64,000 bases of DNA. It comes from Phialophora verrucosa. Taxonomy: Eukaryota; Ascomycota; Eurotiomycetes; Chaetothyriales; Herpotrichiellaceae. Positions 22,991 through 33,474 of this stretch are shown here, one piece after another. The position numbers were made by a program, and so were the translations under genes. Positions within the stretch are counted from its first letter, which is position 1; each line of letters begins with the position of its first letter. The notes under the pieces are model-generated. The model saw only the letters and a program-made list of their open reading frames with translations. It did not search any database and was not told where the DNA came from. Location of the stretch: contig MSED01000013.1 in assembly GCA_002099365.1 (NCBI GenBank), positions 806,001-870,000 of the forward strand, given 5' to 3'.

Positions 22991-23866
22991 ACGACAAAAA
23001 TATCGAGTCTTTTACTGCTGTCGATACCAATAAGCGGGCGTTTTCTTCTTATATTACTATTTCTCCCCCTTTCATGTTCTCGAAATGGTGGATTTGTGCT
23101 ATTGCTGTCTGGATATCCGGGGGAGTTTTGAGCCTTGTACTGGACCATGCAGAAGGCCACGTATAAGGCTATGATATGTACATCTTGGACGAAACCGGGC
23201 AAAACGCGGCGGGTAACGGTGGAGGTGGAGGTGGCGGTGTCGGCTGCTTCGCACGCGTCTGTGATGAGTACAGTACATGGCCCGGCGCGCTCTGGGGCAT
23301 ATTATATACGCCTCGAGTCCGTTGGCTTTCCTGAGCTGGCGTACGAGTACGGAATGAATGAAACAAATCTCAGCCAAAGTTGACGTGATGACAAGCACTT
23401 CCCAGCGATTTGTATGAATTTTGCTTCTTGTCAGTCAGCGTTGCCCGACTTGAGTGTGAGAAATGCTCATGCCGTTTGTCTATTTACGTACATCCAACAT
23501 CACCATGCATGGAACATGGGACATGGACATCGCATCCGTCAATCGTGTCCATCCTATGCATCATTGAAGTGGATTGGAGACGTCGAATCGTAGACGCCTG
23601 TAACCACCGTGACTATGACTATGGATCCGGGCATGGATATGGATACGAATATCGAGATACCGGTACTGCTACACGCCACACGCCACCGCCAGCCCATCCA
23701 CCGTCCCGGCACATGAAGTATCGGCATTCGATAGATTGAGAGGTCAATTAGATAGATAGCATCCTCCGTCCAGTTTCAGTTCAGTTCAGTTCGGTCCGGT
23801 CCGGTTCGCTCCATTCCAACCCACAAACTCCATATCGGGTGGTTACGAGTACACGCCGCGGCAGAC
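22991..23866. other. Intergenic between convergent genes with a short tandem repeat
   Basis: About 0.9 kb between the UPF0658 and F-box 3' ends. It holds a CAGTT/CGGTC-type pentamer repeat at 23771-23807. No coding signal recognised. Confidence 0.45.
23771..23807. repeat. Pentamer tandem repeat (CAGTT)n/(CGGTC)n
   Basis: Successive near-identical pentamers: first CAGTT, then CGGTC. Simple sequence in a 3' flank. Confidence 0.7.
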
Positions 23867-26036
23867 TCACTCGGCCAAGAAGATCTGCAAGACGTTGGGG
23901 ACCTCGCGCCGCTTCTCCTCGACCATCATGTCGCTGACTTTCCAAAAGGCCGTGGGGCCGGCGGGGCCGTGCACGTCGTAGTCCTTGTCGAACCAATTGC
24001 CCAGGATGCCGCGCGCGGACTTGAGCCCGCCGACCTGGACGCCCTCGGAGCGCCAGCGTTCTTCGCCGTGGAAGATGCTGAAGCTGGTCCAGCGGATGGC
24101 GCCGTGGGCGTTGGCCTGTACGGTGCCTAATGGAAATTTTTCGTCAGGGAGGATGGCAATCGTAAACACACACACACAGAGAGAGAGACGTCACACCTTG
24201 GTTGGGCAAATGTAGGATGGGGAGGGGATGACAGTGAGTGTAGACACAGCGTTCTAATGTGCAGGAGGAGGGACCGTGAGAAGGGGTCCGCTGTGCCCCG
24301 CGTGTGTACGTACCTCTGATGCGCGAGTTGGCGTTAGGATCCCAGGCCATAAAGGTACTCCGGCTTGTTCCCTCAAAGTGGACGATCGGCAGTAGCGGCT
24401 TGCCTTGGACATCGAGGCCGTCCTGCTCCTCCACCCTCGTGACGTGCAATTGCAGCTTGATCAGCCGAAAGGCCTCCCTCGTGGTGATGGGGTCGCGCTC
24501 CTGGTCCGCGGGGATGTTGGCCTGGTAGTCGAAGTTGAAGCGGTACAGGTCGTTGTAGTCGAGGAAGCAGACGATGCGCATCCACGTGCCCGTCACGCCG
24601 TACGGGTCGAGGGCGTCCAGGTCCGGATGGGGCGAGGGCTTGATCTTGCCCTCCAAAGGCGAGGACACGTAGCTGTTGGGAGCGATGCCCTCGAACAAGC
24701 CTTCCCACGGTCTCAGCAGGTTCCCGCGCGTGGAACTGACGTTTCGGACGCTGTCGGTCAGCAGGACGCGGACCGACTCCGGCAGGCCGAGGGAGTCGGC
24801 GCCAATGAGCCCGCGCCGCTCGGTGTAGAGTCTGTGGTTGTACGCCAGGACGACCATGATGGCCTGGACCTTCTCCCAGTCGATGCGCCCGCTTCCGTCG
24901 TCGTGGAAGGGGCCCCACATGTTGGATTCCTTGTACCGACGGAGGTCGTAGACTCTGCTGCGCGCCCATGGGTGGATGTCCCGGATCGGGGTGGGATAGT
25001 TGCGGAGACGACGCCGCGTGTCCTCGGTGTCGGGGCCATCGAACTCGCCGATCCCTGCGTCGTCGGAGCTGTCGTCGGAATTGTCGTAGGATTCATCAAA
25101 GATGCTGCCCGCGCGGGAACGCGTATGCTGGCAGGATTGTCCTTCCGGGTCCGGCCAGGGCGCGTCGATGTTCATGCCCGCCAAGACGTGTAACTGGGCC
25201 GAGATCTGGCGGAGCTCCTCTGTCGGGGCCGAGGGCCATTGCCGCGGGCGCGCGCGGGTGAAGAGGCTGGAGCAGCAGAGGATGCTGTTGATGTTGAGGC
25301 CCTGTTGATAGTAGTTCGACAAGAAGGAAGTGGTTTTCTGTGACGTCGGCAGTGCTTGCGCCGTCAGGGCGAGCGTCTGGGTTAGAATCTCTGAGAGGTT
25401 TTGGGTCTGGAGAGCAAAGGAGATGTCAGGTCAGGTTGTGTTCAGCAGAGCAAGGCGAATGGAAGAGGCAGGGCAGCGTGGGCATGACTTGATCGTGTGT
25501 CGCTTTGCCGTGCTTTGCTCAGCTTAGCTTTCGCTCACCTTGGTTTCTTCGTTGTCTGAATCGAGAATCTTTTCCAAGTTGATCAGACGGCTTAGTCGGG
25601 CTCTCCACGTCTCTGAATCATTGTCGCTCGGGGGATCCTGGAAGTGAAAGCATGGTCAGTGGTCGTTGCGTGCCTCGACGTCAAGACAGTCTCCGTCGGG
25701 CCTGATGCAGCGCATCCTTACAAATATAGAGAGATAGTGGATCTTCCAGAGTAGTTCATCGTTCTTCACCACACTGTTCAGATAGCGACACGTCCTCGAC
25801 AGCCGCGCCAAGTCCGTGGGCTCGACGTGCTGGAAAATGTGGTGTAAAACCTCGGGAGCCTGGTCGAGGAGTTGTGCCATAGGCTGAGTTTGAGGTGAGG
25901 GTGAGGGTGAATGCGGGATTATTAGCTGCGGGGATGATGGACTCAAGTTCACGTCGACTTCGGTGGTTGTTTCATAGACTGTCGGCTTGCGAACGATGCC
26001 GTCCGATTGCTGCACAGGTATCGGGATTGCTTGCAT
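23867..26036 (-). CDS. F-box domain protein
   Basis: Probable substrate adaptor of an SCF ubiquitin ligase, about 588 aa in four exons: 26036-25722, 25637-25539, 25406-24314 and 24126-23867. Introns are 25638-25721, 25407-25538, and 24127-24313, the last being long and containing CA/GA repeats. All joins keep frame. The N-terminal 50 residues are Ser/Pro-rich. The F-box spans about 54-100 (LLDQAPEVLHHIFQHV, TDLARLSRTCRYLNSVV, LLWKIHYL). An acidic patch (DNSDDSSDD) lies near 200. The C-terminal half resembles uncharacterised fungal F-box proteins with conserved tryptophans (TGTWMRIVCFLDYNDLYRFNF; HGAIRWTSFSIFHGEERW) and may form a beta-rich substrate domain. Targets are unknown. The ATG at 26036 is the only good start before the F-box. 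Confidence 0.87.
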
Positions 26037-26274
26037 ATCTCAGATCCACCAGCTACCGGGATACATGAATGCAATGGAGTGAGATGCAGATGGGAGAGAA
26101 AGGGAGCACGTTCGGTTTGAGGTCCATGACGAGCTCGATGGCGGTCGAATGCCGGCCCGAGCACGCGGTTAATTGACTGGTCGGAGATAAGGAAAGGCTC
26201 ATCCGGAGGTCAGATGTCGCTCTACGAGGTACTGCTGCACAGTATGGTACATATAAGTGCGTGCTACTCATCTG

Positions 26275-28011
26275 CTACTTTCCAGCGGTCTCGATATATC
26301 TTGCCTGCATTGCCGGCTTCAGCTCGTGCCACAGTTTCAAGTATCTCGCTTCGTCAGCCGCGCCGGTCCACAGAAACTGGCTCAGAGTCTGTTGAAACCG
26401 ACCGTAATCCAGCAATCCATACTTGACGCACGCTCTGCCGAGCATGAACATGAACGACGAATGCACGACCGGGGACAACGGGGTGGTCACCGCCCCTGTA
26501 CTCAGCATCCAGATGAGTAGTACTGGCGCAAAATCCAGTTCCGTCAAGTCTTGGTCCATCGCCATGAGGGTGTCGTAGAGTTGTGTTGACAGGACGTTGA
26601 AGTGCCGATACTTCAGCGGATTGCCGCGCAGGTAATGGTGGGTGAATATCAAGGCCGACAATGACACGGCCCTCCACACCATCGCGTCCCAGCGATTGTT
26701 CCCGGGCGCGGTATCCCCCTGAAGAATAACCCACAGCTTTCTCTCGATCCGATGGAACATGTCGGCTCGGCGCATTCGCCCTTGGTCGTTTGTCATTCTG
26801 AGAGGGCTCATCTGCTCGGCCTCACATAACGCCCGTATGTCGTTGAGGAGATCGATGACCTGGTGGTAAGGAACTCCGGCTGCGCGGAGTTCTGCACGGC
26901 TGAGACCTGGCAATGACCCTAACGCGGTCTGGCGCCGCTCAAGAGATCCCCACGACTCGTCCCAGACTTCGATCGGTGGGAAGCGGAGTTTCTCGTCGAA
27001 TACTTCCGAGTAGATCAGGTCGTTCCAACTAACCAGCCGTTGCAGGTGCTGTTGGACATTGGATTTCAGCGACGAGAGACCTCCTCGCATTTGCACAATT
27101 GCCTCCAAGCCTGCCATGTGCTTGCTTGCCTCGGGATAGGAATCAACGACAAGCGCAATATTCGTCAAGGCCGCCACCGCCGCCACCGTCTCATCATTTG
27201 CCGCCTGGTTCGAGTCGGACAGGCGATCATTGATGAGCGATATAGCTGCTCCCTTGTGCTGCAGTGTTTTCATTTCCTCCTGCGGATCGGGGACCGGTCT
27301 GCGGTGCCGGAAATGCATCCCCCAGCTGAACATCGTCGCGTGGAAGACTAGCTGGTCTGAGAGGGCGAATGACGACCAAGAACTCTGTCCGTTGATCGGA
27401 CACCAGGGGTATCTCTCGTATTGCCGGAACAGAAGGAGGGAGGTTTCATCTGCTTGATCCATCCGGACGGGCAGGACGCCGAAAACGTCAATCTTGCGAG
27501 ACCCCAGCCACGTCAGGGGCAACCCTGGCACGAAGCCCGAGTCGGTTACGACCTGGATCTCGACGGTGGCAGACGTTTGCTTCGCTGTGGAACCTCCTTC
27601 GTCAACGTCTCTTGCTTCGGTCTCGTTTCTTCGCTTCGTCTTCTTGCCCTTGCGGTACCGGTATGGGTGTCGAAGCTGCAGTTCACCGGATCGCATCCTG
27701 AATCTCATATTCTGCCCACCACTTACACCACGTGCTGAATCCTCGCCTTGCGATGGTCCACTTTTCAGCGACACTCTGCCCGCCTTGATGGCTCCCACTT
27801 CTTGCTTCTCAGCATCCCTCCGCTCCAAGTAGTTGTGCATGACATGTTCCCGTAGGGTTCGGAGCTGTTGGCGGTCCTGTTTCGTCTTCTGGCCCGTCGA
27901 CGTAATGAACATAAATCCGCCTTGAACAGGCGCATCCGACGCATTTTGCTCGCTGACGGGATCAACAGCTGCTTTACCCTCAAGACCCGACCTCATGTGC
28001 ACGCGAGCCAT
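26275..28011 (-). CDS. Fungal transcription-factor-domain protein lacking a Zn2Cys6 cluster
   Basis: Intronless protein of 578 aa. It contains FMFITSTGQKTKQDRQQLRTLREHVMHNYLER near residues 33-64, a signature I associate with fungal proteins in the Fungal_trans_2-type ('C6 transcription factor-like') group. A basic region (KGKKTKRRN, about 120) follows, then a helical C-terminal domain with typical features (ALTNIALVVDSYPEASKHMAGLEAIVQMRGGL). No six-cysteine cluster is present and none of the flanking frames supplies one. It may therefore bind DNA differently, act as a cofactor, or not regulate transcription at all. It starts 0.9 kb from the end of the ankyrin gene and ends 238 bp before the F-box gene start, on the same strand; no shared role is implied. 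Confidence 0.8.
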   Translation of the reverse strand: MARVHMRSGLEGKAAVDPVSEQNASDAPVQGGFMFITSTGQKTKQDRQQLRTLREHVMHNYLERRDAEKQEVGAIKAGRVSLKSGPSQGEDSARGVSGGQNMRFRMRSGELQLRHPYRYRKGKKTKRRNETEARDVDEGGSTAKQTSATVEIQVVTDSGFVPGLPLTWLGSRKIDVFGVLPVRMDQADETSLLLFRQYERYPWCPINGQSSWSSFALSDQLVFHATMFSWGMHFRHRRPVPDPQEEMKTLQHKGAAISLINDRLSDSNQAANDETVAAVAALTNIALVVDSYPEASKHMAGLEAIVQMRGGLSSLKSNVQQHLQRLVSWNDLIYSEVFDEKLRFPPIEVWDESWGSLERRQTALGSLPGLSRAELRAAGVPYHQVIDLLNDIRALCEAEQMSPLRMTNDQGRMRRADMFHRIERKLWVILQGDTAPGNNRWDAMVWRAVSLSALIFTHHYLRGNPLKYRHFNVLSTQLYDTLMAMDQDLTELDFAPVLLIWMLSTGAVTTPLSPVVHSSFMFMLGRACVKYGLLDYGRFQQTLSQFLWTGAADEARYLKLWHELKPAMQARYIETAGK

Positions 28012-28906
28012 GGTTTGAGGTCGACTTCAGATAACTATACATACGACACGTGAAATCCCCCCTCTCATTGGTCTACAAGTTGATTGCTGCAGATGCTGGG
28101 CAAAAAATAGAAGGCAAGGTCAGTCATATGTTAGGTGGTAAGAGGCCATTATGGAGGCCGTGACGACGTCCACAACCTTATCCAACTGACAAAGTCCATG
28201 CCTTTTAGTCATCGGCTGTCATGCCAGCAAGGCTCCACCGACAAGGCCGTAATCAACCAGAAGTGTTGTGTTTCCCAGCGACATCCCCCGGCTAGTGGCG
28301 TCAACAAAGAAGGGACGGCGCTCATGTAACACGATCGAGAGACTGTGATTACTCATCGGCCTCTTCAGGCCGAACCGCCCCTGGAATCAAGGGGGCCAAT
28401 CACATTCCGGGATATTCAGAGGGAGGTGTCTCGTGCGAATTGCTTTCATCCATCTCGTCTCTTCAGCTTCTCACTTGGCCCTCTCGAAGGATCAGCTTGG
28501 AATCAGGTAAGGAAAGTGATTGAGCATACTTCCCGCGAAATATCTTCGCGCCGCTGTATTTCCATATCCCCAGCACCAGTTCAGAGTCCAGACTGGAATC
28601 GTCCGCGTTCTCCTCAGCACCTTCCGAGCGTGGATAGCCATGTTGACAAAAGAACTATGTCAGCGGAAGAGTTCTCGAGCCGCGGGAACGAGAACAAGAG
28701 CTAGATTTGACTTCCCCCACGTCGACACGGCGCGAGTGAAGTATCCGGCGGGAGGCATGACTTGGCTACCGTAGGAGAATAACGCTTGACGTGCTGTCGC
28801 GTCATTTATATGTCTCTACCTGCACCATTAAACAGCACTCATCAAATACCGTGTGTCTTGTCCCCTATTAGCTCACGCGGAGCAAGATGGCGTTGAATCT
28901 TGTCTT
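28012..28906. other. Intergenic, 0.9 kb, nothing recognised
   Basis: Lies upstream of the TF-domain gene and downstream of the ankyrin gene, both on the minus strand. The only long open frames start at non-ATG codons and have no domain. Confidence 0.45.
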
Positions 28907-30159
28907 TTATGGTGAAGCAGAGTCAAAATTCCGTGGAGTCGATGCTCGAGGAGTCGAGGATCGAGGCGCGGCAATAGAGGATGCTGCAACTAGCGGCAGA
29001 TTGCCTTCTTCAGCGGCTTGTACTATCTTAATGTTCTCCCTCGTCATATTTTGTAAAGTCCACGGAAACAGCATCCCTTCCTTCCCTGGTGTATGATCAA
29101 GTTCTTCTTGTGCCCTCTGTTTCGCGGTCTTTCCACCGTTGTCAAGGGCTCTGATGTCTGCGCCCTCGCGCAAAAGCATCCCCAACTCACCTGGTCCGCT
29201 CCAGAGGGCTGCCGAATGCAGTGGTGTCTCGCCGTTTCTATTCCGTGCATTTATGTTTGCGCCAGCTTCGAGTAAGACCTTCATCGCGGAGTGATCTCCA
29301 TTGCCGCAGACGGTATGGAGCGGCGTGTCCCCATCGTCGTCTGTAGCTTCGATATCCACGCCAGCCTCAAGCAGAGGCGGCAGTAAATGATGCGATGCGC
29401 CTCAAAAAACAGCTTCTTGGAGGGCCGTCCTGCGTATTCACTCTTGATCTCCAAGTCCGCTTTCTTTGACAAGATTAACTTCACCATATCCTGCCGATCA
29501 CTAATTACCGCAAGGTGGAGCGGCGCGCGAATAAAAGTAGAATCGCCTTTGTATGCGCGATTGACGTTCGCTCCGTGACTGAGGAGAAAGCGAGCAATCT
29601 CCACATTTCCTGACACTGCGGCTATCGAAAATGCCAAGGTCAGAACCTTGTCGTGTCCGCGGAACCATATCAGTTTCTTCCAAGTTCTAGGTCCTTGCCA
29701 ATATTTAAGTGCTAGGTTGGAGATCAGAAGTGCTGTCGCAATCAGGAATAGGGCGTTCGGGCAGTGGAATACGTCGTACCATGCATCATGGAAACTGGGA
29801 CATGTTACCTTCATATATTCGACAAACCAGTAGAATCCGATAGCTTTCTCGCGGCTGAAGAAGCAACTGAACATGCCACTATCTGAGGAAGTTGCTTGGA
29901 GCTTGTCCAGTGTGTCACATATGGCGTTGGTTTTGGCGTTGATCAGGGACAGGATTTCGGCCACCTGTCGAGACTGGGAGGATGGGTTGGCCTTGATGCT
30001 TTCCATCACGCTTGCTAATTGCTGCAGCGAGGCGATATGCTGAACGACCTCCTCCGGAACATCTCGAATCGTTTGCACAAGTTTGACGATTCTCAGAACT
30101 TGCTCGGCTATCTGAGACGCCGCGGCCAGAACTCCCTCCACTTCGAGTCCGCTCATCAT
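28907..30159 (-). CDS. SesA-like / transmembrane / ankyrin-repeat protein with apparent frame break
   Basis: N-terminal half is open from ATG 30159 (MMSGLEVEGVLAAASQIAEQ...). Residues 2-90 look like the SesA-type N-terminal domain found on fungal NACHT/NLR proteins. A hydrophobic segment at 134-153 (NALFLIATALLISNLALKYW) is a likely TM helix. Ankyrin repeats begin near 175 (AAVSGNVEIARFLLSHGANVN, APLHLAVISDRQDMVKLILSKKADLEIKS). The frame then breaks near 29398: reading on gives non-ankyrin sequence, while the adjacent frame carries further ankyrin repeats (LLEAGVDIEATDDDGDTPLHTV, LLEAGANINARNRNGETPLHSAA) to a stop at 28907. A one-base indel explains this well, because a near-33-residue repeat spacing is restored. 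A 41-bp intron (GTGAAT to TTTTGAG, about 29397-29437) is possible but very short and would delete part of a repeat. No NACHT or NB-ARC domain is present. Likely role: signalling or incompatibility-type sensing, inferred from SesA. Confidence 0.7.
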
Positions 30160-31305
30160 GGGTATCGAGTGAATGAAATGATGGTAATAGGCAGGTCGAC
30201 ACAGTCAATGTCTTTGTCGGAACCGTCATGTCCCAGTGTTTGCGTGCAAGGACAGGCTGGAAGGTCACCTAGGTCGTTACTCTTGAGGCTGAGCGTTGGC
30301 GAGCCAGTGTCTGCCTTGACCCGCACTAGCTCCTTCTGTGCAAGACATATTGTACTTAGAGCCGGTATCACTGGCTCTGAAGTCTGGCTTGTATTGACAC
30401 TCTGCAGAAGGTATCATGGTTGACGACAACGAAGAAGAAGAAGAAGAAGAAGGAGAAGAAGAAGAAGAAGAAGAAGAAGCCGTAGTCGAATGGGGGACAC
30501 TCACTTGAGCCTTGAACCCAAAACACAGCCTGCCAAGCCGGCCCTTTCCGCAACCACGGGATATCACGTGATAGACGAATTCTTCGATTCTCGTTCCTTG
30601 TTTTCCCTCGCTTGCAATTTTTATCGGGGTCTTACATTGCCAGCCTGATTGCCATTCCCCGTCTCCGTGCCTCGTCGCGGACACTGTAAGCTACCGACCT
30701 CAGTGACGTTAAGCCATTGGGAGCATACAAGCCTACAGGACTTATCGCCGGCGGCGCGGCGTGGCACAAGCTTACGCCTAAGTTAAGCTTATGGTGTTTA
30801 GCGCCAGTCCTCCTGGCCGACCAGCCTGACGTGCATGGGCACGTCAGATTCGACGATGCCTCTCGCTGGACGACCTCAGACGTCGCTGACGCCCACTATC
30901 TACAGCCAATCACCAGCCATCAACATCGCCCTTATCTTGTCCACCGTCGCCCTCCCTCCATCAGTGACTGTTCAAATTAGCTATTTTGGTTGCAAGAGAT
31001 AGGTATACCACCGTCAACACGACGAGCGGGCCTTCCTTGACCTTCCTGAAGTGGACAAGACCTCAGCTTCATGCCTGGTAAGTCGTGCACCACGTACCCA
31101 AGGGTATGGAATGGTTGTCCCTTATTTAGTAGCCGCGATCCCAGGGTGAGGGTTCGCTTGAGATCAGCGTGTACACAGTGTTTCTCCGTTTGTACCTGTC
31201 ACTTCATCGCCTTCTTCATGCCCAACCCCTGCCACGACGAAGGTCAGACCAGGATCTTCTCCACGCATCGTTGACCGAACTTTCCATCTTAACTCGCACG
31301 CAAGG
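30160..31305. promoter_or_regulatory. Divergent intergenic region (ankyrin gene / transporter) with GAA tract
   Basis: About 1.1 kb between divergent ATGs. It contains a (GAA)n tract at 30431-30479, which reads as pyrimidine-rich TTC repeats toward the ankyrin gene. A poly-Ser open frame across this tract is an artefact of the repeat. Confidence 0.45.
30431..30479. repeat. (GAA)n trinucleotide repeat
   Basis: About 16 GAA units with one GGA interruption, 272 bp upstream of the ankyrin gene start. A purine/pyrimidine tract of this kind can be length-variable and promoter-active. Confidence 0.9.
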
Positions 31306-32985
31306 ATGGCCAACCTCGAGAAAAAGAAGTCGACCGAAACACCGGAGGAAGTACTTGCTACTGGCGACCAACGAGCTGTTATATCCTTGCAGGGCGAGAT
31401 TGTCAATGCCTCTGGTCACGTCGACCAACTTCACCGCCAGTACGGCCTCCTGAGTATCTGCGGGCTGGCATTGACGGTCGACAACGCATGGGTCGTCCTG
31501 GGCACGTCGCTCGCCATCTCGGTCTACAACGGCGGCGCCCCCGGAGTGATTTGGGAGCTCTGGGTTGCCGCGTTTTACTACAGCTTCATCAACGCGTCGA
31601 TTGCCGAATTCGCGAGCTCGGTCCCTTCCTCTGGAGGCGTGTATCACTGGGCGTCCATCACTGCAGGGCCGAGATGGGGCCGTCCCGTCGGTTTCTTCGC
31701 CGGCTCGTTGAACTATTTCGGATGGCTGTTTGACCTGGCGTCGATCGCGTTCATCATGTCCGAGCTCGTCGTCCAGATGTACGTCCTGTACCATCCCGAC
31801 CATGTCATCAAGGCTTGGAACATGTTTGTCGGCCTGTTGTGCATCATCGTCCTGTGCTTGACAGTCACCATCTTCTTCAACAGCAGCTTATCATACCTCC
31901 AACACTTCGGCCTCTTCATCGTCACCGTCGGCGGGATCATCACGATCATCGTCCTCGCCGCGATGCCCTCGCACCACGCCTCAAACAGGTTCGTCTGGTC
32001 GGACTTCCAGAACAACACGGGCTGGTCCGGCGGCGTGGCCTTCCTGACGGGCGTCCTAAACGGCGCGTTCACAATCGGCACCCCGGACGCCGTCACACAC
32101 ATGGCCGAAGAACTGCCCAACCCGAAACGAGACCTTCCGAAGGCCATCTTCGCCCAAATTGGCCTCGGCTTCCTGTACGCATGGCTCTTCGCCATCGCGT
32201 TGTTTTATGGTGTCAATGACCTCTCCGCCGTGCAGAACAGCAACGGATCGTTTCCCCTGGCCGAGGCCTTCGCGCAAGCAACAGGCAGCCGCGGCGCAAC
32301 GTTCGGTCTGCTGTTCATTGTCTTCCTCGCCCTCGTCCCGTGCCTGATCGGGACGTTCCTGACCGTCGGACGCACATGGTGGGCCCTGGCGCGCGACAAC
32401 GCCACGCCCTTTTCGTGTTTCTTCTCGCACGTCAACGAACGCCTCAGCTGTCCCATCGAGGCCACGCTCTTCACGGGTATCCTCACCATCGGCCTCTGCG
32501 CCATCACCTTGGGGAGCACGACCGCGTTCAACGACCTGGCCGGCTCGTTCGTTGTCCTCAGCAGCGTCTCCTACGCCGTCACCATCCTGCCCCACATGCT
32601 CACCCGGCGGAAGTACATGCCCCTCGGGCCCTTCAACCTCGGCCGCTTCGGATATCTGATCAACGGCCTCGCCGTGTTCTTCATCCTCTTCTTCGACATC
32701 TTCTACTGTTTTCCGGTGAGAATGAATAGGCCCCCCCTATTTCCAACGGCCGCGTGGATTGTCTGTTTCTTAACGATAACTAACCTTTTTGATTTTTTGA
32801 ATTTCCAGTTCGCCCTCCCAACCACCGTCTCCACAATGAATTACAACTCGGTCATCCTCGTCGGGGTCGTCGTCCTGACCACGTTCTGGTGGTTCGTGCA
32901 CGCGATCCGCAAATACGACGGCCCCAACGTCGCCAAGATGGTCGAGGTCAATATGCTGGAGGCGAGGCGCGCCAGTAGGGTGTAG
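31306..32985 (+). CDS. APC-family amino acid / choline-type permease
   Basis: Plasma-membrane transporter of the amino acid/choline transporter (ACT) branch of the APC superfamily. Two exons: 31306-32715 and 32809-32985. The 93-bp intron (32716-32808) starts GTGAGA, has a CTAAC branch site and ends TTCCAG. It is in frame and stop-free, so unspliced RNA would code for 559 aa; splicing gives 528 aa and restores the family's ..CFPFALPTTVSTMNYNSVIL junction. A hydrophilic N-terminus (1-45) is followed by about 12 TM helices. Family hallmarks are visible: SICGLALTVDNAWVVLGTSLAI, a Gly-rich SSGGVYHW loop and AVTHMAEELPNPKRDLPKAI. The substrate could be choline, GABA, another amine or an amino acid; yeast Hnm1 and Uga4 are the best-known relatives. 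Confidence 0.92.
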   Translation: MANLEKKKSTETPEEVLATGDQRAVISLQGEIVNASGHVDQLHRQYGLLSICGLALTVDNAWVVLGTSLAISVYNGGAPGVIWELWVAAFYYSFINASIAEFASSVPSSGGVYHWASITAGPRWGRPVGFFAGSLNYFGWLFDLASIAFIMSELVVQMYVLYHPDHVIKAWNMFVGLLCIIVLCLTVTIFFNSSLSYLQHFGLFIVTVGGIITIIVLAAMPSHHASNRFVWSDFQNNTGWSGGVAFLTGVLNGAFTIGTPDAVTHMAEELPNPKRDLPKAIFAQIGLGFLYAWLFAIALFYGVNDLSAVQNSNGSFPLAEAFAQATGSRGATFGLLFIVFLALVPCLIGTFLTVGRTWWALARDNATPFSCFFSHVNERLSCPIEATLFTGILTIGLCAITLGSTTAFNDLAGSFVVLSSVSYAVTILPHMLTRRKYMPLGPFNLGRFGYLINGLAVFFILFFDIFYCFPVRMNRPPLFPTAAWIVCFLTITNLFDFLNFQFALPTTVSTMNYNSVILVGVVVLTTFWWFVHAIRKYDGPNVAKMVEVNMLEARRASRV

Positions 32986-33474
32986 CATGTAAAGCTGTAG
33001 CTGGGTAGAAGCCAGCTGTAGCCATGACTTTACCTATAGAAGAGGACGTGGCTGCAGCTAGAGCCGTACAGTCATAACGATTCTCAATGCATCTCAAAGG
33101 AGAGATAGCTGGGTATTCTCTTCAGCATCTCGTAGTTTCGGAGTGAAGACGGAACACAGAACACAGAAGCCGTAATTGTTCGTTTCAAGTATCTTTGTCT
33201 CGATGAAGGTCAAGGTAGCGTTTGGAAATCGATATCCCACCTCAGCACGCCAAGTGCCCCGGTAAAAAGTGGCAGACCTCTAGAAAGAAGAGTAGATCAC
33301 ATACGGATCACATAGATCCAACTGAAACCATTTCCTGAACACCGCGCTCAAATCATATATAGGGGAAAAAATCAAGTCTGAGCCAAGTGAAGTGTAAAAG
33401 CCACAAAGAAGCACGCCCGCTACCAAAACCTTCGTCTCATCTCATCACATCCATCCATCCATCCATGTAATCGT
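32986..33474. other. Short intergenic region between convergent genes
   Basis: 490 bp of 3' flanks, with a (ATCC)n run near 33447-33466. Nothing else seen. Confidence 0.5.

Noticed and set aside
24405..25193. 262-codon open frame on the plus strand inside the F-box gene
   Set aside because: It is fully antisense to exon 3 of the F-box gene, has no domain, and is explained by the GC-rich codon usage of the real gene.
30277..30684. 135-codon minus-strand frame with a poly-Ser run
   Set aside because: The Ser run is just the (GAA)n repeat read on the other strand; no domain on either side.
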